Assembly: GCF_900155425.1 (NCBI RefSeq)
Contig: NZ_LT700190.1
Location: forward strand, 665,386-729,385
Length of the DNA: 64,000 bases
DNA from: Parabacteroides massiliensis
Lineage (GTDB): Bacteria; Bacteroidota; Bacteroidia; Bacteroidales; Tannerellaceae
Direction of reading: 5' to 3'
The notes beneath the pieces are model-generated. The model ran no database searches, was not told the DNA's origin, and saw only the letters and a program-made list of their open reading frames with translations. The position numbers were made by a program, and so were the translations under genes. Below, in pieces: positions 55,691-64,000 of the stretch; the stretch's first letter is position 1; every line of letters begins with the position of its first letter.

Positions 55691-57175
55691 TTAATTTCGA
55701 GGTTCGATCCTGTAGTCGTTCTGTGTCAGTTTCGGATTGACATCAATCTGTTTTTGCGGGATCGGACAGATCAGGTTTGTCTCATTCAGAGAGAATCCTT
55801 TACTTTTCATCACTTCGACTGCACGTCCGGTGCGGATCAGGTCAAACCAGCGATGGTTTTCGAAAGCCAGTTCTACACGACGTTCTTGTTCTACCATCAG
55901 GGCAAACTGAGCCTTGTCGGTTGTTTGCAGGTCGACCGGACTGGTCTCTGTCGTCTGATAGCCAAAACCACGACGGCGTGTCATATTCAGATACTTGCAG
56001 GCTTCAGCCGTTTTCCCATTCTGGTTCAAGGCTTCTGCATACATTAGGATTACGTCGGCATAGCGGATCACCGGATAGTTGTTGCTGGCATCATTGTTCT
56101 GGTAAGGAACATCCATGAACTTGCAAACATAGCGTGACTCCACCCATTCATTGTTTTTGCGGTTATCGTAATATCCGAGCGACATGGAGAAATCACGACG
56201 CAGGTCGCCTTCTTCGTAAGCATTGTAGATATCCATTTCCGGAATATTGTTACCGCCAGTACCACCGACAGCCACAACATTCGTTCCTGAGTTTTCAGGT
56301 GCGAAGTTATTGGCATAGTTGGAACCTTCGCCATAACCACCTTTTAGGAATTGGATTTCGAAGATACCTTCCTTACTGTTGTGGTTAACCGGGCTGAATA
56401 CATTTTTGTAACCATCGATATTCAGGCTGCCCGGAGTATTTTCCAACAGGCTGTACCGTCCGCTGTTGATGATTTCGGCCAAGATAGTTTCCGCCTCTGT
56501 ATACTTGTGCAAGGTCATGTAGACGTCAGCCAGCAAAGCCTTGGCTGCTCCCTGAGTGGCACGTCCGTCTTCGGCTGTAGAATAGGAGACGGGAAGCCCT
56601 TGCGCTTCTTTCAGGTCTGCGATAATTTGGTTGTAAACGTTCTCTTTCGGTTCACGCAGGATTTCGTAAGATTCCGAGATGCTGATCTCTTTCAGCACCA
56701 ACGGTACATCACCGTAGACACGGACCAGGTTGAAGTACATCAAGGCACGGATAAATTTGCATTCCAGTTTGTATCGATTTGCCAGTTCTGCATTGATCTC
56801 GATACCGTCGATACGTCCTAAGACCGTATTGGTACGATTGATAACTTTGTATGCCGCTTTCCAGAAATTGGCTATCATACTGTTCTGTGTGTCGATGTAG
56901 AACTGGTCGAACTCGTTCTGGGTGGTTACCGAACCGGAGAGCTGATTGCGGGTATTGTCGGAAGGAATTTCTCCGAAAACATACCAGTTTCCGTATATGT
57001 CACTCTCCTGTAAAGAGGAGTAGGCCCCGTTCACTGCCGAGGCGATGTCGTCAGCTGTTTTGTAGAAATCGTTTTCACTTAAATCCGTTTGCGGATTCTG
57101 TTCCAGGAAGTCGCTGCAAGATGAGAAACTGAATCCTAAAAAAGCTATTGCGATCAGATTATATTTTAGTTTCAT
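55691..57175 (-). CDS. SusD/RagB family surface glycan-binding lipoprotein
   Basis: 494 residues. Lipobox FSSC with Cys20, then DFLEQNPQTDLSENDFYKTADDIASAVNGAYSSL, the standard SusD beginning. TPR-like helices follow, and the C-terminus has YPVIRYADVILMYAEALNQNG and RRVELAFENHRWFDLIRTG, ending LTQNDYRIEPRN. It forms the lid of the SusC channel and captures oligosaccharides. It lies 14 bases after susC. Confidence 0.95.
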   Translation of the reverse strand: MKLKYNLIAIAFLGFSFSSCSDFLEQNPQTDLSENDFYKTADDIASAVNGAYSSLQESDIYGNWYVFGEIPSDNTRNQLSGSVTTQNEFDQFYIDTQNSMIANFWKAAYKVINRTNTVLGRIDGIEINAELANRYKLECKFIRALMYFNLVRVYGDVPLVLKEISISESYEILREPKENVYNQIIADLKEAQGLPVSYSTAEDGRATQGAAKALLADVYMTLHKYTEAETILAEIINSGRYSLLENTPGSLNIDGYKNVFSPVNHNSKEGIFEIQFLKGGYGEGSNYANNFAPENSGTNVVAVGGTGGNNIPEMDIYNAYEEGDLRRDFSMSLGYYDNRKNNEWVESRYVCKFMDVPYQNNDASNNYPVIRYADVILMYAEALNQNGKTAEACKYLNMTRRRGFGYQTTETSPVDLQTTDKAQFALMVEQERRVELAFENHRWFDLIRTGRAVEVMKSKGFSLNETNLICPIPQKQIDVNPKLTQNDYRIEPRN

Positions 57176-57189
57176 AATTCGTCTGCTAT

Positions 57190-60100
57190 TTAAAAGGTTA
57201 CGTTAATACCGAAAGTACAGGTGCGATACAGCGGGTACATACCGTAGTCGGTACCGGGAGCAGTCACGTTGTCTTCCCTGAAACTTGTTTCCGGGTTGTA
57301 ACCACTATAACTTGTGATAGTCAACAAGTTCTGAGTGGAAACATATACACGTGCACGTTGGATACCGCATTTTTTTATGAATGCTTCGGGCAACGTATAA
57401 CCGACAGTCAGGTTATTTACACGGAGGAAAGAACCGTCTTCCACCCAGCGTGAAGAAATGGCATTATTTTGTCCGGTCGGTTGTGAGTTGGCTCTCGGGA
57501 TCCATCCGTTACCCGGATTTGATTCTGATTGCCAGCGACCCATCATCTCTTTCAACTGGTTCTGGTTACCTTCGCCTTGTGTGTAGAATCGTCTTCCTAA
57601 ATGCAGGACTTCATTTCCGACAACCCCCTGCAGGGAGATGCTGGCATCGAAGTTTTTGAAAGTGAAAGTGTGTGTCATACCCCAAGTGAAGTCCGGCATG
57701 TTGTTTCCGATGATCGTACGGTCGTCTGCGTTGATTTTATTATCTCCGTTGACATCTTCGAACATCACGTCACCCACTTGCGTGTCAGCCAAGTGTGGAT
57801 ATGAATCCAGTTCTTCTTTCGTTTTGAATATTCCCAACATCTTATATCCGTAGAAAGCGCCGATCGGTTGGCCCACCATCGTGACGTGGGTTGTTCCGGC
57901 ACCGCCATCGCTGAAGATCGGATCGCCTGTCGGTCCTAACGCCAGTACTTTGTTACGGTTGACGGATATATTTCCGGTTGCATCCCAAGTAAAGTCTTTG
58001 TTTCTGAACGGAGTTCCGCTGAGGGTGATTTCAAGACCTTTATTACGCATTTTTCCGATATTCTGCATGGCTTTGTCGAATCCGGTGATTGTCGGAATGT
58101 CGACGTTCATCAACAGGTCAGTAGTTTTACGATAGTACAGATCCAAAGATAGGGAGAGACGACTGTCCAAAACGGAGATTTCGAAACCGAGGTCGGTTTG
58201 GCGTGTCTTTTCCCAAGTCAGGTCTGCGTTGGAGAAGCTTTTTTGGGCTGCACCGTTTACAATATTACCCGTACCTGTTCCCAATACGTAGTTGGCATTC
58301 TCCATGATACCGATCGCTGCATAGTCACCGATATTGTTGTTACCCGTGATACCGTAGCTTGCACGGATCTTCATATCCGACAGCCATTTTACATCTTTCA
58401 GGAAGTCTTCCTGAGACAGACGCCATGCTACCGATCCGGAAGGAAAGTAACCGTAGCGATTGTTTTTGCCGAAGCGGGAAGAACCATCCGCACGAATGGA
58501 GGCGGTCAGGTAGTACTTGTTGTTATAACGATAGTTCACACGTGCCAGATAAGAGAGCAATGTCCAAGTCTTGCGTTCCGACTTGCTGCTTTTTACTGTC
58601 GCATTGTTGAGAGTCTGGATTTTGTCGTTCGGGAAATCGGACCCCGTGGCTTCAGTGTAGCGGTAGATATTTTTCTGCGCAGTGACACCGGCAACAGCGT
58701 CGAGTTCGTGTTTATCCCATGATCCGAAGTAAGTGACGGTATTTTCATTCAGCCAGTTTATGATCTCGGTGGACTTTTCTGTCGCTTTTCTTTCCGTTGA
58801 AGGGAGAGGAGCAACGTTACCATTGTTCGGAATGTTTGCCGGACGGAAATATTCGCCTCTGTACTCGCGGATGTCTGCACCGATCGTGGATTTCAGTTTC
58901 AGGTTTTTCAACAAGGAAAGTTCAATGTAACCGTTGCTGAACAAACGGAGGTCTGTGTCATAATTATGGATATTCGTACACGCCACAGCATTCGGCACGC
59001 CGGTCAATCCGTCACTGGCAACGGCATACATGGATTGTGAAGCCCATGTGCCGTCTTCATTGTATACCGGTACAATAGGAGATGTCGCCAAGGCTGCATT
59101 GATGACACCATCGCTTGCCCAGTGGCCTTGGGTTGTCTTGTTCGAATTCATGTAGGTCGGAGCCAGGTTGATACCCATCTTCAGCCAACTGTTCAGATCG
59201 CTGTCGATTTTGGCTCTTGCCGAGAATCGTTCATAATCGCTGTTGATAACGACACCCTGCTGGTTGAAGTAGCCGGCAGAGAACATATATTTAGTCTTTT
59301 CGTCGCCACCTGTTACTGTCAGCTGGTAGTTCTGTACAGGTGAAGTGCGGAAAATTTCGTCTTGCCAATCCGTACCGGCCCCTAAAGAGGCAATATAGGC
59401 GGCATCATCGTAGACTGCCGGATAGCGATAACGGTTTCCGGATGGACGCATACTCAACGGATCACTGGCGGATGCTCCCGGAACCTTACTGATGTAGTTG
59501 TTATTGAAGGCTTCCCGGCTGAATTCGACAAATTCCTGTGCGTTCATCAGATCCATCTTCTTGGTTACGTTCTGGAAACCGGCATAGATATCCAAACTTA
59601 CGCTGACCTTGCCGGTCTTTCCCGACTTGGTAGTGACCAATACGACACCGTTGGCTGCACGCGAACCGTAGATAGCAGCAGCGGAGGCATCTTTTAATAC
59701 TTCGATAGATTCGATATCGTTCGGGTTGATTGCATTCAGGTTCTGTTCACCCAGCGGATATCCGTCGACAACATACAACGGGGCGCTGGATGCCGTGATA
59801 GAACCGGACCCACGTACGCGGATTGTGGCCGCTTGTCCTGGTTGTCCTCCGACCTGCTGTACCTGCACACCGGCCAGTTTTCCGGCCATCGCCTCAGTTG
59901 GGTGTGACACTTTGAGGTCTTTCATCGAGCCGCTGTTTAATTGCGCAACGGCTCCTGTCAAATCTTTTTTCTTCATCACACCGTAGCCTACAACTACTAC
60001 TTCATCCAAAGCTTCAGTATCTTCTTGAAGAGTAATGTTAAAAGTGGTCTGATTTCCTACGTGTATTTCTTGTGGAGTAAATCCGATGTAAGAGATAACG

Positions 60101-60390
60101 AGGGTAGCGTTTGCGGGCACATTCTCAAGAATGAATTTACCGTCCATGTCTGTAATGTTTCCATTTGTCGTTCCTTTTACGATAATATTAGCACCGGCTA
60201 TAGGACCGAATGCATCTTGTACGACTCCTGTAACGGTTTTTCCGTTTTGTTGCAAACGTGTGGGGGCGGCTGAGTCTGATTTTCCTCGTAGGCTCGTCGC
60301 CGGATCCGTAATGTAGTTTTCACTTGCTAGAACACTTATGCTGGGCAAAAGAGAAAGCAAGCAAATTTTTGCCATTTTGTTATTTTTCAT
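57190..60390 (-). CDS. SusC/RagA family TonB-dependent glycan transporter
   Basis: 1066 residues from the ATG at 60390; an in-frame start 10 codons earlier (60420) is less likely because the signal peptide begins MKNNKMAKICLLSLL. The CarboxypepD-like domain (TVTGVVQDAFGPIAGANIIVKGTTNG) is followed by the TonB-box region EVVVVGYG and the plug with VQQVGGQPGQAATIRVRGSGS and SRAANGVVLVTTKSG. The large barrel ends CTFGINVTF. With SusD it imports oligosaccharides, here predicted mannose-containing from the GH92 partner. Its leader is directly abutted by an IS element. Confidence 0.94.
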   Translation of the reverse strand: MKNNKMAKICLLSLLPSISVLASENYITDPATSLRGKSDSAAPTRLQQNGKTVTGVVQDAFGPIAGANIIVKGTTNGNITDMDGKFILENVPANATLVISYIGFTPQEIHVGNQTTFNITLQEDTEALDEVVVVGYGVMKKKDLTGAVAQLNSGSMKDLKVSHPTEAMAGKLAGVQVQQVGGQPGQAATIRVRGSGSITASSAPLYVVDGYPLGEQNLNAINPNDIESIEVLKDASAAAIYGSRAANGVVLVTTKSGKTGKVSVSLDIYAGFQNVTKKMDLMNAQEFVEFSREAFNNNYISKVPGASASDPLSMRPSGNRYRYPAVYDDAAYIASLGAGTDWQDEIFRTSPVQNYQLTVTGGDEKTKYMFSAGYFNQQGVVINSDYERFSARAKIDSDLNSWLKMGINLAPTYMNSNKTTQGHWASDGVINAALATSPIVPVYNEDGTWASQSMYAVASDGLTGVPNAVACTNIHNYDTDLRLFSNGYIELSLLKNLKLKSTIGADIREYRGEYFRPANIPNNGNVAPLPSTERKATEKSTEIINWLNENTVTYFGSWDKHELDAVAGVTAQKNIYRYTEATGSDFPNDKIQTLNNATVKSSKSERKTWTLLSYLARVNYRYNNKYYLTASIRADGSSRFGKNNRYGYFPSGSVAWRLSQEDFLKDVKWLSDMKIRASYGITGNNNIGDYAAIGIMENANYVLGTGTGNIVNGAAQKSFSNADLTWEKTRQTDLGFEISVLDSRLSLSLDLYYRKTTDLLMNVDIPTITGFDKAMQNIGKMRNKGLEITLSGTPFRNKDFTWDATGNISVNRNKVLALGPTGDPIFSDGGAGTTHVTMVGQPIGAFYGYKMLGIFKTKEELDSYPHLADTQVGDVMFEDVNGDNKINADDRTIIGNNMPDFTWGMTHTFTFKNFDASISLQGVVGNEVLHLGRRFYTQGEGNQNQLKEMMGRWQSESNPGNGWIPRANSQPTGQNNAISSRWVEDGSFLRVNNLTVGYTLPEAFIKKCGIQRARVYVSTQNLLTITSYSGYNPETSFREDNVTAPGTDYGMYPLYRTCTFGINVTF

Positions 60391-60492
60391 GTTCACGTGG
60401 TGATTTAAATTACTACTCAAAGAGTTAACAATATGAATATAGGTTATTCACAACATACCAAGGTTTTTTGATTTCATGGTCCCATAGGATAA

Positions 60493-60500
60493 CAAATTTA
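60493..60500 (-). promoter_or_regulatory. -7 box of susC, cut off from its -33 box by the IS
   Basis: Minus strand TAAATTTG (60500-60493), about 100 bases before the susC start. The IS begins at 60506. Joining the flanks without IS and one AATTT copy places TTG exactly 18 bases upstream. Confidence 0.65.
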
Positions 60501-60505
60501 AATTT

Positions 60506-61580
60506 ATGCGAATCAGCAGTTGGCTTTCTGATTCAAAAATTAAAAATTAACAAATGTAAGTAGAGCAATAGCCAACTTTCCAAAGGTATGTACCAACAGC
60601 CCTTTGGTAGCTCTTACTTTAGATGCTCTTTGAATTTCTGTTTTTTCATTCAGCCAGTTGAAAAAGGATTCGATAGGTTGTCTGACTTTAGAAACGGCTT
60701 GCGAGAAAAGGTCTCTTGCAGCTTTCTCCCTCTGTTTGAGAACTTCCGGTTCCCCTTTAATCTCTTTATGCGGAGTAAGCACTTTAACCGGATTGTTCTC
60801 ATTAAAGAAAGAGAAATCGCTGTAAATCTTGTCTGCAAGCACCGTCTTTCCGGATAGGTATGGCACGCATTCGCTTTTGAATACGGTCAGGTCGTTGTCC
60901 GAAGCCGGTGTCAGAGTTATCATTTCCGGAAAAGGTAAGGTTCCCTCCCTACGCTGTCCTACCATATGCAGTTTCATGCCATAGTAGTACATGTTCTTAG
61001 TGGAGCAATACCCTTTTGATGTTATCTCCGTAGCTACTTTCCCCTCTCGGTTTTTCCCTTTACAGGTCACTATCGGCATAGAATCGACAATGGATATAAT
61101 GGAGTCGCAATCCTTGGGCTTGAATGATTGTATCATGGTTTCCACCAGCACCTTAAATGTTTCTGAAAGCATATTTAGGCGTACGCAAAACGTTTGATAA
61201 GACGGCAATTTTGGAAACCATGATGACAGATACTCCTTAGCGAAGGTATGTATCTCCTTGATGTTGAAGTATCTCTGGCAGTACCCGCAGAACAGATAGA
61301 TGGTAAGAACCTCCTCATCCGTAAACTCAGGATTGGAATTGTTACTGAATCTCTGGCAGTGGAAACGCAGAGAAGACTTATGGACATCACAGATATACAT
61401 ATACAAACCTATTAGTATTAACTTTTTCTCCTTGGGAATCATAATTAGAAAAATGAGTGGTTTTATTCTTCTAATTTACTGATTTTCAAGGAGATTACAA
61501 AATAAAATAATGAGATAATTAACTGAATTACAAACTTTTAAATCAAGAATCTGAAGATGTTTTCAACTGCTGATTCGCAT
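60506..61580 (-). mobile_element. IS982-like insertion sequence, 1075 bp, complete
   Basis: Perfect 17-base terminal inverted repeats ATGCGAATCAGCAGTTG (60506-60522 and, inverted, 61564-61580), partly extended inward. The flanks carry the direct repeat AATTT (60501-60505 and 61581-61585), a 5-base target duplication. One intact transposase gene (60540-61442). Clean ends and an open ORF indicate a recent, probably active copy. Confidence 0.88.
60540..61442 (-). CDS. IS982-like DDE transposase
   Basis: 300 residues, intact. N-terminal region FTDEEVLTIYLFCGYCQRYFNIKEIHTFAKEYLSSWFPKLPSY is characteristic of IS982-type enzymes. Candidate catalytic aspartates are in SIVDSMPIVTC, in LTPASDNDLTVF and in VLADKIYSDFSFF, with the late Glu in QPIESFFNWLNEKTEIQ. 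The family name is from pattern memory, so a related DDE family is possible. The gene fills most of the element. Confidence 0.85.
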   Translation of the reverse strand: MIPKEKKLILIGLYMYICDVHKSSLRFHCQRFSNNSNPEFTDEEVLTIYLFCGYCQRYFNIKEIHTFAKEYLSSWFPKLPSYQTFCVRLNMLSETFKVLVETMIQSFKPKDCDSIISIVDSMPIVTCKGKNREGKVATEITSKGYCSTKNMYYYGMKLHMVGQRREGTLPFPEMITLTPASDNDLTVFKSECVPYLSGKTVLADKIYSDFSFFNENNPVKVLTPHKEIKGEPEVLKQREKAARDLFSQAVSKVRQPIESFFNWLNEKTEIQRASKVRATKGLLVHTFGKLAIALLTFVNF

Positions 61581-61668
61581 AATTTATAAATAAAAACACA
61601 ATTGATTCACATTTCCTGATTGAAATCAGGATCTGCAAATATATATAAAGTTGCTATAAAACAAAAAA

Positions 61669-61709
61669 ATCAACGGCTAATCAAGAATATTCCTGATATA
61701 ACCGTTGAT
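61669..61709 (-). terminator. Terminator of the GH2 gene
   Basis: Minus strand ATCAACGG ... CCGTTGAT with inner ATCAGGAATATTCTTGAT, followed by TTTTTTTG (A-run 61663-61669 on the plus strand). Confidence 0.85.
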
Positions 61710-61733
61710 CTCATTTAGTCGTATATGCTTCTG

Positions 61734-64000
61734 TCAGAAGCGGAAATATAATTTCCCCCAGACATTGTTTTCCGGTCCGTTTCCTTTGGCACGATGCGGT
61801 TGAGATTGAGGGCCGAAATCTTCCGCTTTTCCGAATTTGGTTCCGACAGCCGGAATTGCATTCATGAAAGAGATGTTTCCTTTTGGATAGTCGACAATCG
61901 TGTGGTTTCGTTTCGGGTCGTATTGTTTTTGTACGGCCGGAGTAAAGAGATGCAAGGTGATGTCTTCTTTTCCGCTGTAGACCTCGAACGGAGTGGGGCA
62001 ATCGAGCTTCATTCCGTAGAATAAAAATAGTATCCCTTGAATTCCGGATAGTCCCAGCTTTCACCGGTGATAGTGTTGTTATACTTCTTTTCCCAGATAT
62101 CCAACGAGCCGCCTTTCATACGGTTGTTGTATACACGGTATGGCCCGTTGGCGAGCAAAGTGGCTCCGGCGATCTCCTTTTCCGGGAAATCGAATGTGAT
62201 ACCCGCCATTTTGACCATATCTTGGGGACGGTAATTGTAATCCAGTTCTACGATGCCGGAAGGGAGCATGGCCCAGGTGAATGTATAGACTGTGTTTTTC
62301 CCGTTCCGGGACGTATAGGTGGCAATCAGTTGAGGCTTTTCTCCCGCTTGCTTATATTCTACTGATTTACAAATAAGATCTTGGTCGGATATCAACACCG
62401 GCCCGTTGTTCAGCGGGATTGCTTTGCCATTGGAAGTGACTGACCGAAGCAGGCCGTTCTGTTTGTCGAACGACACCTCCGTGCCGGCGGCCGAAAAATT
62501 CCAGCTATCGGTATTTTCTTTTACTGCCGGTGCGCTGCCATCTTGTGGCAGCAGGCGGTTGGCGAGACGGTCGGGTGTGCCGATCTCGTAGCTCCAGGTA
62601 AACAACTCCTGGTTGTAACGATCTTTTACTGTGACATATAGAAAGTCGTAGTCCTGCCATCCTGAAGGAAGTTCAAGTTGCAAATACCCTCTTTCTCCCG
62701 GGTTTATATCAGGGGAAGCGATCTTGCCGGAAACCGATTGTATGACCTTTTCTTGAAGCGAGTTGATTTTAGCCAGCCGGTATGTGTAGCTACAAGCGTT
62801 TGCATTTGTGAACGCATATCTGTTTTCTATTTCGAAACGGCCGTCCCATCCCGGTGTGAGAAAGCGTTCCGGCAGATGGATCGGCGACCATATTTCTTTG
62901 ATTGTAAAGAAGCTGCCTTCTTTTTCGCGATATGGCCCTACGATACCGTCAGCTCCGTGATCCTTGTCGGTGTCGTGGAATCCGTTTTTATCTTCGCGGA
63001 CAACAGCCTGGTCCGCAAAGTCCCAAAGGAACATTCCGGCTGAAAGCGGATTGGAGAGCATTAGGTTCCAATAGTCGTCGAGTCCGGCTCCGTGTCCTCC
63101 GTCGTATAATCCGTGCAGGATTTCTGTCGGCATGAAGATATCCCTTCCGTGAAACATATTGCCGATGCCGGAATTATATTTGATATAATGTACCGTATTG
63201 ATATTTCCCGATAACGCCCAAGGATGTAGGACAGCCCGCTTTTGCGGGTCGTATTGTGGAAACAGTGGGTCGAGGTCGAAATTGAAACCACCCTCATTCC
63301 CGTTTGCCCAGAAAATGATAGACGGACGGTTGAGATCCCGTTTCAGCATTTCCCCGACCAGGATGGTTCCGACTTCCGTATCATAAGGCGGATATTGCCA
63401 AGCGCACAGTTCGTCGATCACATACATTCCCAATGAGTCGCAAACTTCCAGAAAATGTTTGTCGGGCGGGTAGTGTGACATGCGAACCGCATTCATGTTC
63501 ATTTCTTTCATCAGCTTGACGTCATTGATGCTAAGCTGCTTGTTTGTCGTCCGTCCTGTAGTGGGCCAGTGGGAATGGCGGTTCACCCCTTTAAAACGAA
63601 TTCTCACGCCGTTGATATAGACACCGTCTTTCGGCTTCACTTCGATCGTACGAAATCCGATCCGGTCGGTTACGGTATGCAGGACTTTGTCTTTCTGCCG
63701 GAGGGTGATTATGGCGGTGTACAGTTGTGGATCTTCGGCAGACCAGGGTTTGATATTGTTAATCTTGCCTGAAAGAGATATTTTGCCCGTTTTTTCGTTT
63801 ATGGGAGCCGAAATGATTTTTCCCATCGTCTGATCCTGTGCATCTTTGATCTCTATTTCCGCATTTATGCCGGAAAGTTTCTTGTCTATGAATATGTCAG
63901 CATTCAGTTCGCCATGCTGCCGGGCGTCGATCGCCGTATATTCGATGAAGTTATCAGGAACAGCTTCGAGGTAGACCGGGCGGAAGATGCCTCCGAACAC
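61734..64000 (-). pseudogene. GH2 family glycosidase (beta-galactosidase-like), frameshifted near the C-terminus, 5' end outside window
   Basis: The frame from 64000 down to 62009 gives 663 residues: GH2 beta-sandwich parts, then the TIM barrel with FKGVNRHSHWPTTGRTT, MNAVRMSHYPPD and IIFWANGNEGG (acid/base Glu). TEILHGLYDGGHGAGLDDYW occupies the nucleophile region. It stops at EFKGYYFYSTE. A second frame (62012-61734) supplies the missing C-terminus: MKLDCPTPFEVYSGKED ... NNVWGKLYFRF. The switch falls at a five-A run (62023-62027; T5 on the coding strand); one more T would join the frames. The stop and restart overlap as ATGA, so coupled re-initiation is possible. Confidence 0.82.

Overview
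The window is a piece of a Bacteroidales chromosome, most likely Parabacteroides or a close relative. The order-level call rests on Bacteroidetes-type promoters (TTG, about 18-20 bases, then TAnnTTTG), a SusC/SusD pair, lipoprotein fimbrillins of the Porphyromonas FimA/Mfa type, a membrane-bound hybrid kinase ending in an AraC domain, and the gene orders rplM-rpsI-rpsB-tsf and rimP-nusA-infB-cvpA-sufBCD. The genus is an inference from overall resemblance, not a search result.

Layout. 1-16.1 kb is housekeeping: a TlpA-like thiol-disulfide lipoprotein, mnmD, trxA, dnaE, an outer-membrane barrel, the rplM-rpsI-rpsB-tsf block, and a leftward run of an LptF/G-type permease, ribBA and an aminotransferase. 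A tRNA-Met lies at 16.3 kb. 16.9-33.0 kb is a type V (FimA/Mfa1-like) fimbrial region: one leftward Mfa2-like lipoprotein, a hybrid sensor-regulator with a degenerate ATPase pocket, then eight rightward fimbrillin-type genes apparently in three transcription units. They include a 1051-residue candidate tip adhesin with a FISUMP/lectin-like middle and C-terminal BACON domains. 33.0-36.0 kb is a GC-richer module: a VirE-type primase/helicase-like protein and an HU-family protein, with two arrays of 22-base-period repeats in opposing orientations, one upstream of the virE-like gene and one between it and the HU gene. 36.3-38.3 kb carries DUF3575- and DUF3868-type fimbrial accessory genes.

38.4-43.5 kb holds a small ORF, a frameshifted PD-(D/E)XK transposase-like gene, and a thiamine salvage operon (TonB receptor, PnuC-type transporter, thiamine pyrophosphokinase) behind a TPP riboswitch. 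43.6-52.7 kb is rimP-nusA-infB-cvpA-sufB-sufC-sufD. 52.8-64 kb is a leftward polysaccharide-utilisation locus: GH2 enzyme (frameshifted, running off the window), an IS982-like element, SusC, SusD and a GH92 mannosidase. An ECF sigma pseudogene lies next to it.

The observations most worth following are the paired 22-base-period arrays around the VirE/HU module, the IS that appears to split the native susC promoter (empty-site reconstruction gives TTG-N18-TAAATTTG), the internally deleted ECF sigma gene, two frameshifts in simple-sequence tracts that could be decay or slippage switches, and a decayed tandem duplication upstream of the fimbrial regulator. All calls were made by reading the sequence. 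Family names come from motif recognition, with no database search.
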